A stretch of 64,000 nt of DNA from Metapseudomonas resinovorans DSM 21078 (GCF_000423545.1 NZ_AUIE01000005.1:186001-250000); one strand, 5' to 3'. Shown: positions 26,671 to 34,703, counted from the first letter of the stretch. The notes: generated from the sequence alone by a model not told the origin. Translations and numbers: made by a program.

Positions 26671-27633
26671 ATGTTGCCGCGCTTTACAGCCGTCGCCCGC
26701 TCCCTGTCATTAGCGTCCCTGCTGGTGGCTGGCCCCGTTGCAGCCCTTGAGTTGCCCCTGCCGCCGCCCGGCGAAGACATCGTCGGCCAGGTTCAGGTGA
26801 TCAAGGCCAAGTACGAAGACACCTTCGCCGATATCGGCGTTGCCAATGACCTGGGCTACCTGGAAATGGTCGCAGCCAACCCCGGCGTCGATCCCTGGCT
26901 GCCTGGCGCGGGCACCGAGATCATACTGCCGACCCGCTATATTTTGCCGGCGGGGCCGCGCGAAGGCATCGTGATCAACCTCGCCGAGTACCGGATGTAC
27001 TACTTCCCGAAAGGGCAGAACGTCGTTCATACCTATCCGCTGGGAATTGGTCGTGAAGGCTGGGGTTCGCCCATCGCGCACACCACCATTACTGCCAAAA
27101 CCTCCAACCCGGCCTGGTATCCGCCCAAGTCCATCCGGGAAGAGCATGCGGCGGAAGGCGACCCGCTGCCTGCCGTGGTGCCTCCGGGCCCGGACAACCC
27201 GCTGGGGCCGTTCAAGTTCAAGTTGGGCGTGCCGGGTTACCTGATTCATGGTTCGAACAAGAAGTTCGGTATTGGTATGCGCGTTAGCCACGGTTGCTTC
27301 CGCATGCTGAACAACAACGTCCTGGCCTTGGCAGCCATGGTGCCGGTGGGCACGCCAGTGCGCATCATCAACGAGCCCTACAAGTTCGGCGTCAGTGGCG
27401 GCAAGGTCTATCTGGAAGCCCACGCACCGCTGGATGACCACGGCGACCCGTCGGTGGTGGACAAGCACACCGCCGTGATCAATGCGCTGCTCAAGCGTGA
27501 GGAGTTGGTCAACACCATCCGCCTGGACTGGGACGTGGTGCGTGAAGTGGTTGCGGCTGAAGACGGCCTGCCGGTGGAAATTGCCGAACCCAATTCGGCG
27601 ATGGCGGCCAGCACGCTGAACACTGCGCTGTAA
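26671..27633 (+). CDS. L,D-transpeptidase (YkuD domain, ErfK/YbiS family)
   Basis: The 320-residue exported protein has a signal peptide (ending PVAALE), a LysM-like stretch (YEDTFADIGVANDLGYLEMVAANPGVDPWLPG), and the YkuD catalytic domain with IHGSNKKFGIGMRVSHGCFRM. Here H (IHG), S/H and C (SHGCFRM) form the active site. Such enzymes either make 3-3 peptidoglycan cross-links or attach lipoproteins to peptidoglycan. The facing neighbour is oprI, the Lpp-like lipoprotein, so this enzyme is a natural candidate for anchoring it, as ErfK/YbiS do with Lpp in E. coli. AAGGA lies 7 bases upstream of the ATG. The link to OprI is an inference from context. Confidence 0.92.
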   Translation: MLPRFTAVARSLSLASLLVAGPVAALELPLPPPGEDIVGQVQVIKAKYEDTFADIGVANDLGYLEMVAANPGVDPWLPGAGTEIILPTRYILPAGPREGIVINLAEYRMYYFPKGQNVVHTYPLGIGREGWGSPIAHTTITAKTSNPAWYPPKSIREEHAAEGDPLPAVVPPGPDNPLGPFKFKLGVPGYLIHGSNKKFGIGMRVSHGCFRMLNNNVLALAAMVPVGTPVRIINEPYKFGVSGGKVYLEAHAPLDDHGDPSVVDKHTAVINALLKREELVNTIRLDWDVVREVVAAEDGLPVEIAEPNSAMAASTLNTAL

Positions 27634-27653
27634 GCAAATTCGCGCTTGAAGTA

Positions 27654-27687
27654 AGCCCGCTGAGCGATACGCCAGCGGGCTTTTCTT
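27654..27687 (+). terminator. Terminator of the L,D-transpeptidase gene
   Basis: AGCCCGCTG pairs with CAGCGGGCT across a 10-base loop and is followed by TTTCTTTT, 20 bases behind the stop codon. Confidence 0.85.
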
Positions 27688-27780
27688 TTGCCCGCCAGTT
27701 TGATGCGCATGACTCAGGCTCTTGGGTAGAGAGAGGTGACAGGTTAAGCCGGTAAACGGGGGGTGAAAAAGTGAGGGCAA

Positions 27781-27812
27781 TAAAAAAGCCGATCCAGCGA
27801 ACTGGATCGGCT
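27781..27812 (-). terminator. Terminator of oprI
   Basis: On the minus strand AAGCCGATCCAG, loop TTCG, CTGGATCGGCTT is followed by TTTTATT: a 12-bp perfect stem with a stable tetraloop, fitting a very strongly expressed gene. It starts 19 bases past the oprI stop. Confidence 0.9.
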
Positions 27813-27830
27813 TCATAGCCTGAAAGGCTA

Positions 27831-28082
27831 TTACTTGCGGCTGGCTTTTTCCAGCATACGCAGGGCGCGCTCGTTAGCCTCGTCAGCGGTCTGCTGGGCT
27901 TTCTGAGCGGCGGCCAGAGCTTCGTCAGCCTTGCGGTAGGCTTCGTCAGCACGGGCTTGAGCGCGAGCAGCTGCATCTTCAGTAGCAGTCAGACGGGCTT
28001 CGGTTTCTTTGGATACGCTGCTGCAACCGGTGGCCAGAACTGCGGCCAGAGCCAGAGCAGAGAATTTCAGAACGTTGTTCAT
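27831..28082 (-). CDS. oprI: OprI, major outer-membrane lipoprotein (Lpp-like)
   Basis: The 83-residue precursor has a lipoprotein signal peptide with lipobox ATGC ([11 protein letters not shown]), giving a mature lipid-bearing Cys, followed by one long heptad-repeat helix ([26 protein letters not shown] and onwards) and the end LEKASRK whose terminal Lys can be linked to peptidoglycan. It agrees almost completely with P. aeruginosa OprI as I recall it; the clearest difference is Val for His after GCSS. Trimeric OprI tethers the outer membrane to the wall. AAGGGGA precedes the ATG. It is monocistronic between its own promoter and terminator. Confidence 0.98.
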   Translation of the reverse strand: MNNVLKFSALALAAVLATGCSSVSKETEARLTATEDAAARAQARADEAYRKADEALAAAQKAQQTADEANERALRMLEKASRK

Positions 28083-28149
28083 CGTGTTCCCCTTAAGGTG
28101 GACATTTCCATAAAGCAATTCCCCGAGCTTGGGAAATTAGCCGGCGTAC

Positions 28150-28177
28150 ATACTACCCATAACTTGTAGTAAGTAAA
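28150..28177 (-). promoter_or_regulatory. Likely sigma-70 promoter of oprI
   Basis: On the minus strand TTTACT (28172-28177) and TAGTAT (28150-28155) are separated by 16 bases, about 70 bases upstream of the oprI start codon. The surrounding DNA is AT-rich compared with the rest of the window. Position and spacing are good, but each hexamer has mismatches. Confidence 0.4.
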
Positions 28178-28537
28178 CTCACCTTACGCAAGGCAGGCAC
28201 ATTTTTTTCAGCTTGCCGGCTAGTTCACGAGCAAACAGCGAGGTCGCTGATCAAAAAACAGGCAGCTTGATTGTTCTTTGATCAGTCGAAATACCAAGTG
28301 TAGGCCCAAGCCAGCGGCTCGGGCAGGTTCTTGCCCATCTTCTGACAAACGTTACCTTGACCTGGGGCGGGGTTGTTGTTCGGGGGCGAAATTTGCTTTG
28401 AAAAAGGGAACTTTTTCAGAGAACCGGGAATTATCTTCATCTATACAAAGAGCGGCCGTGGTAGTGCCTACGGGTGGCTGATAAGCTCTCCTGGCTTCCG
28501 ATATCCATAGCGAAGCGCAGACTCCAAGGACGTCACT
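28178..28537. other. Long intergenic region between divergent oprI and the gene at 28538
   Basis: About 360 bases of lower-GC DNA with no credible gene. It contains direct and inverted TGATCA/TTTGATCAG-type words (28247-28285) and must carry the promoter of the plus-strand gene. A GAACTT word at 28409-28414 resembles an AlgU -35 element, but no -10 element sits at the right distance. The same gap marks where two blocks of P. aeruginosa-like gene order meet. Confidence 0.4.
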
Positions 28538-29812
28538 ATGTCGAAGATTTTGAAGTGGGGATTGCTCTCGGTTCTGGCCGTGGGTCTGATCATCAAGTTG
28601 TCGCTCTGGTGGTCGGTCAGATCGATCATGGATGACGCCATCAATAAGTTGTCGCCGGTAATGGATATCACCTACGGCGGCATAACTTCCTCCTTTGATG
28701 GTCGGGTCGGCCTGGAGAATCTTCAACTTCGTGTTCCGGCCATGGGGGACAGCCTGCAGGTGCAGCGGGCTGAGCTGAAGTTCAAGAGTCTGAGCGAACT
28801 TCTCAGCTTCAAGGAGCGCCTGGCGGAGGGCAAGTTTCCGGAGCAGATGGCGGTCAGCTTGAAGGGCATCGCACTGGACGTGCACGGTCCGTTCATGCAG
28901 CAGCTATACAACACCCCGGCAGAGCGCAGCGTGTTCACGGCAATGAGCGAAGTGGCTTGCGGCGAGGTGCGCAATATCGGTACCGACGAACTGCTGGAGA
29001 TGGGCTATCGCACCCTGGAAACGGACGCGGAGTTCTCCTACCTGTTCCAGCCCGGCGCACAGAAGCTGAGCCTCAATCTGACTTCCGATACCCGCGACAT
29101 GGGTGAAGTGCGCCTCAGTCTGTCCTTGTCTAACATGTCGGAGAAGCCGGGTGACCTCAGGGTCAATCCGCCGCATCTTTCCAGCGTGATTTTCGAGCTG
29201 AACGACAACCAGTACCAGCGCAAGGTGCAGCAGTTCTGCGCCGGTAAGCTCGGCCAGTCCGCCGATGTGTACCTGAACACGGCAATGCAGCAGTTCGACA
29301 CCGTGCTGCGCAGCCAGCGAGTGGCCCTGGGGCAGTCGATGCTGGACGCCTACGGTCGCTACCTGAAGGACCCGCAGTCACTGCGCGTGGAGCTGACGCC
29401 GAGCGAAGGCATGGCCTGGGATGGGCTGCAGTTCTTCGATGCCAAGGATGTGGTGACCATGTTGCGTCCGGTCGTTCTGGTGAACCAGGAGCTGGTGCAG
29501 CCGGTCGAATTCGCCTGGGTCGATCCGGCGGCAGCGCGAATCGAGCACACGGCGCTGGAAAAGATCACGGCAGAAGGGGGAAACGAAGACGTCGAACGTG
29601 CCGTGCAGCAGTATGAGTTCGTCAATGTTGCCGACCTGTCGGGATATGCCGGCAAGCGGCTGCAGTTCATCACCTTCGATGGCGCCTATTACCAGGGTGT
29701 ATTACACAAGGTGGAGAACGGGAAGGCGTATCTCAGTGTGCAGTTCGGTTCCGGCACGGCTGAGATGTTCCTTCGGCTGGAAAAGATAGATAAGGTACGG
29801 GTCAGGTTTTAG
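28538..29812 (+). CDS. Membrane-anchored periplasmic protein of unknown function (424 aa)
   Basis: One N-terminal helix (ILKWGLLSVLAVGLIIKLSLWW) anchors a large periplasmic part. The section after it (MDITYGGITSSFDGRVGLENLQLRV, then LKFKSLSELLSF) has the look of AsmA/YdgA-like proteins, where beta strands build a groove near the membrane, but no family signature is decisive. A late region (LSGYAGKRLQFITFDGAYYQGVLHKVENGKAYLSVQFGSG) resembles an SH3-like fold. AAGGA lies 7 bases before the ATG. The GNAT gene starts 19 bases after the stop, so they may be co-transcribed. I do not know its function. Confidence 0.8.
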   Translation: MSKILKWGLLSVLAVGLIIKLSLWWSVRSIMDDAINKLSPVMDITYGGITSSFDGRVGLENLQLRVPAMGDSLQVQRAELKFKSLSELLSFKERLAEGKFPEQMAVSLKGIALDVHGPFMQQLYNTPAERSVFTAMSEVACGEVRNIGTDELLEMGYRTLETDAEFSYLFQPGAQKLSLNLTSDTRDMGEVRLSLSLSNMSEKPGDLRVNPPHLSSVIFELNDNQYQRKVQQFCAGKLGQSADVYLNTAMQQFDTVLRSQRVALGQSMLDAYGRYLKDPQSLRVELTPSEGMAWDGLQFFDAKDVVTMLRPVVLVNQELVQPVEFAWVDPAAARIEHTALEKITAEGGNEDVERAVQQYEFVNVADLSGYAGKRLQFITFDGAYYQGVLHKVENGKAYLSVQFGSGTAEMFLRLEKIDKVRVRF

Positions 29813-29831
29813 ACCCCTCAGAGGAGTAGTG

Positions 29832-30116
29832 ATGAGCGAGGCATTGTCCATCCACCATGACCAGGCAGGTCATCAGTTCGAGACCACCGTGGACGGTCAT
29901 CGTGCATACCTGGCCTATATGGACCTGGGTAAACAGACGTTGGACATCTATCGCACATTCGTGCCGAACGTCCTGCGTGGTCGCGGGATTGCCGCGGCGC
30001 TGACTGAATCAGCCCTGGAATTTGCCGAGGATCATGGTTACACCGTGATCCCATCCTGCTCCTATGTCGAACGCTATATCGAGCGCCGCCAGCGTCAGTC
30101 CCACCAGAATGGCTGA
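29832..30116 (+). CDS. Small GNAT-type N-acetyltransferase (YjdJ/NATD1-like)
   Basis: The 94-residue protein is a minimal GNAT fold: a beta hairpin (RAYLAYMDLGKQTLDIYRTFVPNVLRG, in parts), the acetyl-CoA loop RGRGIAAALTESALEFAEDHGYTVIPSCSYVERYI, of which RGRGIAAAL is the pyrophosphate-binding motif and IPSCSYV the characteristic end of the YjdJ/NATD1 group. I chose ATG 29832, with GAGGAG 5 bases upstream, over the GTG just before it. It follows the anchored protein gene closely. The acceptor molecule is unknown in this group. Confidence 0.9.
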   Translation: MSEALSIHHDQAGHQFETTVDGHRAYLAYMDLGKQTLDIYRTFVPNVLRGRGIAAALTESALEFAEDHGYTVIPSCSYVERYIERRQRQSHQNG

Positions 30117-30131
30117 ATAGGCGCGCAATGA

Positions 30132-30162
30132 AAAACGCCGGGCATTTGCCCGGCGTTTTCGT
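30132..30162. terminator. Bidirectional terminator between the GNAT and DAHP synthase genes
   Basis: AAAACGCCGGGCA and TGCCCGGCGTTTT form a 12- to 13-bp stem with A-run on one side and TTTTCGTTT on the other. It separates two convergent genes and should work in both directions. Confidence 0.85.
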
Positions 30163-30175
30163 TTCCAGCTGTCGA

Positions 30176-31249
30176 TCAGCGCTGGCGCTTGGGCAGCACA
30201 TCCTTGAGCTTGGCGTGCATGCTGCGCAGGGCTTTCTCGGTGGTGTCCCAGTCGATGCAGGCGTCGGTGATGGAAACGCCGTACTTCAGCTGGTCGAGGT
30301 CTTTCGGAATCGACTGGCTGCCCCAGCCGAGGTGGCTTTCCACCATCAGGCCGACAATGGAGTTGTTGCCTTCCAGAATCTGGTTGGCGACGTTGTCCAT
30401 GACCAGAGGTTGCAGGGCCGGGTCCTTGTTGGAGTTGGCGTGGCTGCAGTCAACCATCACGTTCGGACGGATGCCGGCCTTGCTCAGCTCCTGCTCGCAG
30501 ATGGCAACGCTGACCGAGTCGTAGTTCGGCTTGCCGTTGCCGCCGCGCAGGACCACGTGGCCATAGGCATTACCCTTGGTGGTGACGATGGAAACGCCGC
30601 CTTCCTGATTGATACCCAGGAAGCGGTGCGGGCTGGAAACGGACTGCAGGGCGTTGATCGCCACGGTCAGGCTGCCATCGGTGCCGTTCTTGAAGCCGAC
30701 GGCGGAAGACAGGCCGGAAGCCATTTCGCGGTGGGTCTGGGATTCGGTGGTGCGGGCGCCGATGGCCGACCAACTGATCAGGTCCTGCAGGTACTGCGGG
30801 GAAATCGGGTCCAGGGCTTCCGTGGCGGTGGGCAGGCCTTTTTCGGCTAGGTCGCGCAGCAACTGGCGGCCAATGTGCAGGCCATCCTGGATCTTGAAGG
30901 AGTCATCCAGGTACGGATCGTTGATCAGGCCTTTCCAGCCGACGGTGGTGCGCGGTTTTTCGAAGTACACGCGCATGACCAGGAAGAGGGTGTCTGACAC
31001 CTCGGCGGCCAGGACCTTGAGGCGATCGGCATACTCGTGGGCAGCCTTGATGTCGTGGATGGAGCAGGGGCCCACGACTACGAACAGGCGATGGTCTTTG
31101 CCATCGAGGATGTTGCGGACCACCTGGCGGCCGTTGGCGACGGTGTTCAGTGCTTCATCGGTCAGGGGAATTTCGCGCTTCAACTGCTCCGGCGTGATCA
31201 GGGTCTCGTTGGAGGCAACGTTAAGGTCGTCGATCTGTAAATCAGCCAT
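30176..31249 (-). CDS. 3-deoxy-7-phosphoheptulonate (DAHP) synthase, class I
   Basis: The 357-residue enzyme catalyses the first step of the shikimate pathway, joining phosphoenolpyruvate and erythrose 4-phosphate. Class I-alpha hallmarks are visible: VVVGPCSIHD, RVYFEKPRTTVGWKGLINDP, GLPTATEALDPISPQY, SWSAIGARTTESQTHRE, GFKNGTDGS and VDCSHANSNKDP (metal-binding Cys, His, Glu and Asp). I started at ATG 31249 (MADLQIDDLN), which matches Pseudomonas homologues; an ATG 12 bases earlier also exists. The isozyme type (Tyr-, Phe- or Trp-sensitive) cannot be decided by eye. It is transcribed alone, away from the PilZ gene. Confidence 0.95.
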   Translation of the reverse strand: MADLQIDDLNVASNETLITPEQLKREIPLTDEALNTVANGRQVVRNILDGKDHRLFVVVGPCSIHDIKAAHEYADRLKVLAAEVSDTLFLVMRVYFEKPRTTVGWKGLINDPYLDDSFKIQDGLHIGRQLLRDLAEKGLPTATEALDPISPQYLQDLISWSAIGARTTESQTHREMASGLSSAVGFKNGTDGSLTVAINALQSVSSPHRFLGINQEGGVSIVTTKGNAYGHVVLRGGNGKPNYDSVSVAICEQELSKAGIRPNVMVDCSHANSNKDPALQPLVMDNVANQILEGNNSIVGLMVESHLGWGSQSIPKDLDQLKYGVSITDACIDWDTTEKALRSMHAKLKDVLPKRQR

Positions 31250-31417
31250 CGTGCTTTTCATCGTTCAGGGTCGTCAGGTCACGGGTGCAGGCCGCCAGCG
31301 ATCCCCGTATGGCGGAGAGCACAGCAGTAAAAACGCGGCGGGGACGGGAACCTTAACGCTTTCCACGCAGCCTCGACAATGGCGAATGCACGCGCCGGAC
31401 GTGGAATTTGCACGATT

Positions 31418-31828
31418 TCAGACGGGGGCGAAGTCCGCAGCGTGCAGGGCGATCCATTCCTGTGCCACGGCCTCTGGTGCCAAGGCGTGGCCAACGGATG
31501 CCTCGCGTTGCTTGCGGTACTGCTCGATCAGGCAGATCTGCTCCACCATTCGTGCGCGGAACATGTTTTCCTCATCGGTGAAGGCGATGCCGATCATGTA
31601 GTCCTCGGCCAGTTTGCGGCACCAGGCCACTGCCCCGAAAAAACGGGCCTGATCGCCCAGCAAGGGGATGCAGAGTTCTATCGCGGTGCCGCGCCGAAAC
31701 GCACGGGTGGAGTTGCATGCCACCCCACCCAGGCTGATATCGTGCAGCCGCTGCAGGGGTATGTGCCTGCCTTTGCGCGGAACCAGCTCGACGGGCATCT
31801 CCGTCGTGTGACGCAGGAATTGACGCAT
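31418..31828 (-). CDS. PilZ domain cyclic-di-GMP-binding protein
   Basis: The 136-residue protein carries both PilZ ligand motifs: RQFLR (R2-x3-R6) at the very start and DISLGG (D30-x-S32-x2-G35), followed by the beta-barrel end GAVAWCRKLAEDYMIGIAF. The C-terminal helix continues for about 45 residues past the barrel. It should change partner or conformation on binding cyclic di-GMP. The ATG at 31826-31828 has GGGAG 9 bases upstream and overlaps the divergent thioredoxin-like start within the four bases CATG. Its output target is unknown. Confidence 0.88.
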   Translation of the reverse strand: MRQFLRHTTEMPVELVPRKGRHIPLQRLHDISLGGVACNSTRAFRRGTAIELCIPLLGDQARFFGAVAWCRKLAEDYMIGIAFTDEENMFRARMVEQICLIEQYRKQREASVGHALAPEAVAQEWIALHAADFAPV

Positions 31829-32213
31829 GACCGCAAACTCCCGATGCCTCGAAAGCGGCATCGCACAAGACACTATAGTGCCCGAGCTGGAGCTGACCGA
31901 CCTCGATGCCGATCACCGTCTGCTCGACTTCCCTGGCACCTCCTTGGTGATCTTTACGAGCCCGGGATGCGCCAGTTGCCGCTGGGCCCGCCAGAATCTG
32001 CCGGGTGCGGCCTTGCCGGTGGACCGATTGTGCTGGATAGATGCCGGCAATAATGGTGGGCTGGTCCAGCGTTATGAGGTATTCCACCTGCCTGCGTTGT
32101 TCGTGGTCCGAAATGGCCTATTCCATGGCGCGCTGCACTCCAGCCTGCGGCGCGAAGATCTGATTCATGCCCTTGGCCGGGCATCGGCCCGGCCGGCAGA
32201 GGAGCTTCCCTAG
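31827..32213 (+). CDS. Thioredoxin-fold protein with CASC active site
   Basis: The 128-residue protein contains a thioredoxin-like core: FPGTSLVIFTSPGCASCRWARQNLP with redox pair CASC, then YEVFHLPALFVVRNG with the cis-proline loop (LPALFV) expected opposite the active site. No signal peptide is present, so it is cytosolic. The ATG 31827 is supported by AGGAA 7 bases upstream, although a GTG at 31878 would also give a full domain. The stop codon TAG abuts the next ATG at 32214, so it is translated with the reductase gene. Partner unknown. Confidence 0.85.
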   Translation: MTANSRCLESGIAQDTIVPELELTDLDADHRLLDFPGTSLVIFTSPGCASCRWARQNLPGAALPVDRLCWIDAGNNGGLVQRYEVFHLPALFVVRNGLFHGALHSSLRREDLIHALGRASARPAEELP

Positions 32214-33167
32214 ATGAGTTCAAGCAAACCGCGCATCGGCATCATCGGTACCGGTGCAATTGGCGGCTTTTATGGCGTGATGCTGGCCCGCGCCGGCGCT
32301 GACGTGCATTTCCTGCTGCGCAGCGAGTACGACGCCGTGGCGGCTCGCGGCCTGCAACTGAACAGCGCGGTGCATGGTGCCCAGGCACTGTTCCCGGCCC
32401 AGGCCTACCGTGATGCAGCCGAAATGCCACCGTGCGACTGGCTGCTGGTCGGGGCCAAGACCACCAGCAATGCTGCATTGGCGCCGGTCATCGCCCAGGC
32501 TGCGGCGCCGGGAGCCAAGGTCGTGCTGCTGCAGAACGGCCTGGCGGTGGAAGACGAACTGCGTCCGCTGCTGCCCGAGTCCCTGCACCTGCTTGGTGGT
32601 CTCTGCTATATCTGCGTGCACCGCTCGGCGCCGGGGGTGATCGAACACCAGTCCCTGGGCGCGGTGAACCTCGGTTACCACTCGGGGCCGGCTTGTGACG
32701 AGGCGGAACGCCTGGCTCTGACGGAGGAAGGTTCGGCATTGTTCAAGGCCGCCGGCATCGATTCGGCCGCCGTGGCCAACCTTGAGCAGGCTCGCTGGCA
32801 GAAGCTGGTCTGGAATGTGCCCTACAACGGCCTGTCGGTGCTGCTGAATGCCGGTACCACCGCGCTCATGGGCAATGCCGACAGCCGTGAGCTGATCCAG
32901 GCGATCATGGAGGAAGTGGTGGACGGTGCTACTGCAGTTGGCCATCGCATCCCGGACAACTTCGCCGCCAAGCTGCTGGCCTCCACCGACCGCATGCCCG
33001 ACTATCTGCCGAGCATGTACCACGACTTCGTGCAGAAGCGCCCGCTGGAACTCGGCGCTATCTATGAGGCCCCGCTTGCCGCAGCCTCCGCTGCGGGCTT
33101 CGAGATGCCGCGCGTTCGCGCGCTCTACCAGGCGCTACGCTTCATCGATGCGCGCAACCAAGGCTGA
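32214..33167 (+). CDS. 2-dehydropantoate 2-reductase family protein (PanE/ApbA)
   Basis: The 317-residue protein has the NADP-binding start RIGIIGTGAIGGFYGVMLARAG and the PanE pattern with VVLLQNGLAVEDEL, ARWQKLVWNVPYNGLSVLLNAGT (catalytic Lys near KLVWN) and late RMPDYLPSMYHDF preceding RPLELGAIYEAP. The family reduces ketopantoate to pantoate for coenzyme A, but Pseudomonas genomes carry several paralogues and not all serve this step. GAGGAG lies upstream within the previous gene's end, with no gap after that gene's stop. The next gene follows after 13 bases, so 31827-34086 likely form one operon. Confidence 0.9.
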   Translation: MSSSKPRIGIIGTGAIGGFYGVMLARAGADVHFLLRSEYDAVAARGLQLNSAVHGAQALFPAQAYRDAAEMPPCDWLLVGAKTTSNAALAPVIAQAAAPGAKVVLLQNGLAVEDELRPLLPESLHLLGGLCYICVHRSAPGVIEHQSLGAVNLGYHSGPACDEAERLALTEEGSALFKAAGIDSAAVANLEQARWQKLVWNVPYNGLSVLLNAGTTALMGNADSRELIQAIMEEVVDGATAVGHRIPDNFAAKLLASTDRMPDYLPSMYHDFVQKRPLELGAIYEAPLAAASAAGFEMPRVRALYQALRFIDARNQG

Positions 33168-33180
33168 GAGGCGGACCTTC

Positions 33181-34086
33181 ATGGGTAAAGGGCTGGGTGA
33201 CAAGCTGGTACTGGCAATTTCGTCGCGGGCGCTGTTCGACCTGGACGAGAGTCATCGGGTCTACGAGGCGGAAGGTATTGAAGCCTACCGCCAGTACCAG
33301 ATCGACCACGAGGAGGAGGTGCTGGCCCCCGGCGATGCCTACCCGTTGGTGGAGAAGCTGCTCGCCCTGAACGAGCAACTGGGCCAGCAGCGAGTGGAGG
33401 TCATTCTGGTATCGCGCAATAGCGCCGATACCGGCCTGCGAGCCTTCAACTCCATCCAGCACTACGGTCTGGGTATCTCCCGCGCCGCCTTCGTCGGCGG
33501 GCGCAGCCCGGAGCCTTACCTGCGCGCCTTCGGCTGTCACCTGTTCCTGTCTACCCACGCCGAAGACGTGCGGGGCGCCCTGCAAAGCGGGTACGCCGCT
33601 GCCACCATTCTCTCGGGTGGCCCGCGTCGTGCCGCCAGCAATGAACTGCGCATCGCCTTCGACGGCGATGCGGTGGTTTTCTCCGACCATTCCGAGCGTA
33701 TCTACCAGACTGGCGGTCTCGAGGCCTTCCAGGCCCACGAACGGGACTCCGCGCGCGAGCCGCTGGATGGCGGTCCCTTCAAGCCCTTTCTCTCGGCGCT
33801 GAACCGGCTGCAGCAAGAGTTCCCGCCGGACGCCTGCCCGATCCGTACGGCGCTGGTAACCGCACGCTCCGCACCGGCGCACGAGCGAGTCATTCGCACC
33901 TTGCGTGAGTGGGACATTCGTCTGGACGAATCCTTCTTCCTGGGCGGGTTGGAAAAGGCAGCGATCCTCGAGACCTTCGGTGCGGATGTGTTCTTCGACG
34001 ATCAGGCCGGGCACTGCGAAAAAGCGCGCGATGTAGTGGCTACCGGGCATGTGCCCCATGGTGTGAGCAACGAGCCGCAGTTCTGA
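33181..34086 (+). CDS. Cytosolic 5'-nucleotidase family protein (NT5C1-like)
   Basis: The 301-residue protein matches the bacterial 5'-nucleotidase family related to animal cytosolic NT5C1. Typical text includes LVLAISSRALFDLDESHRVYE (HAD-type motif 1 with DLDES), VEVILVSRNSADTGLRAFNSIQHYGL (motif 2), GDAVVFSDHSERIYQ and SFFLGGLEKAAILETFGADVFFDDQAGH (motifs 3 and 4 with the Asp pair). It would remove phosphate from nucleoside monophosphates. It lies 13 bases after the reductase gene; the stop is 44 bases before the stress-protein gene. The nucleotide preference is unknown. Confidence 0.9.
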   Translation: MGKGLGDKLVLAISSRALFDLDESHRVYEAEGIEAYRQYQIDHEEEVLAPGDAYPLVEKLLALNEQLGQQRVEVILVSRNSADTGLRAFNSIQHYGLGISRAAFVGGRSPEPYLRAFGCHLFLSTHAEDVRGALQSGYAAATILSGGPRRAASNELRIAFDGDAVVFSDHSERIYQTGGLEAFQAHERDSAREPLDGGPFKPFLSALNRLQQEFPPDACPIRTALVTARSAPAHERVIRTLREWDIRLDESFFLGGLEKAAILETFGADVFFDDQAGHCEKARDVVATGHVPHGVSNEPQF

Positions 34087-34130
34087 CTAAGCTCTGGTGA
34101 GGCCGGCCATGTAGGGCGGGAGGAGGCCTC

Positions 34131-34631
34131 ATGATTCGCTCCATTCTCTATGCCACGGACCTCGGTCTCTATGCTCCCTATGTGCTGCAACACGCCTTAT
34201 CCCTTGCCCGGGCCTTCAATGCCCAACTCTATGTGGTGCACGCGGTCGAACCCCTCGGGCTGTTTGCCGAGTCGGTGCTGCAGACCTATCTCGATGACGA
34301 CACGCTGAACGAGCTGCGGGCCAAGGGGCTGGGCACCGTCATGTCGAGCATCGAGCAACGGGTGCTGGAGGGGTTTCGCGACGAAATGGGCGAGGCCGTG
34401 CAGGACCTGGACATGATTCGTGCCGTGCGGGTGGTCCAGGGCGATCCGCCGCTGGTCATTCTCGAAGAAGTGCAGAAACTCTCGGTGGACCTGCTTGTGG
34501 TGGGGAGCCACAGCCACGGGACCTCACTGGAAACACCACTGGGGCGAACCGCCGCACGCCTGGTGCAGTTGTCCGAAGTGCCGGTTTACCTGGTTCCCAT
34601 GCTCCAGCATCGCGGACGTAACGACTTCTGA
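34131..34631 (+). CDS. Universal stress protein, UspA-like
   Basis: The 166-residue protein has the Usp alpha/beta fold with ILYATDLGLYAPYVLQHALSLARAFNAQLYVVHAVEP at the start and the ATP-binding end VDLLVVGSHSHGTSLETPLGRTAARLVQLSEVPVYLVP, where GSHSHG-x9-GRTA is the nucleotide loop. ATP-binding Usp proteins act in stress resistance. A GGAGG lies 7-11 bases upstream of the ATG. In P. aeruginosa the gene just before cysB is also a Usp, so gene order is conserved. It is probably the end of the operon that starts at 31827. Confidence 0.93.
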   Translation: MIRSILYATDLGLYAPYVLQHALSLARAFNAQLYVVHAVEPLGLFAESVLQTYLDDDTLNELRAKGLGTVMSSIEQRVLEGFRDEMGEAVQDLDMIRAVRVVQGDPPLVILEEVQKLSVDLLVVGSHSHGTSLETPLGRTAARLVQLSEVPVYLVPMLQHRGRNDF

Positions 34632-34687
34632 TCGCCGCTGGTCGCACGTTGTGCAAAGCAGAAAAAAGCGTCTAGTTTTATTCAGCA

Positions 34688-34703
34688 AACCATTAATATG
34701 GTT
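34688..34703. promoter_or_regulatory. Inverted repeat in the cysB promoter region
   Basis: AACCAT, spacer TAAT, ATGGTT lies 48-63 bases upstream of cysB, in the most AT-rich part of the gap. Its size suits a LysR-type operator, and CysB represses its own gene in enteric bacteria. The role is inferred only from position. Confidence 0.35.

Noticed and set aside
28408-28440. GAACTT word as an AlgU promoter for the gene at 28538
   Set aside because: The nearest TC-type -10 element is 20 bases away, whereas 16-17 is required, and no other consensus base agrees.
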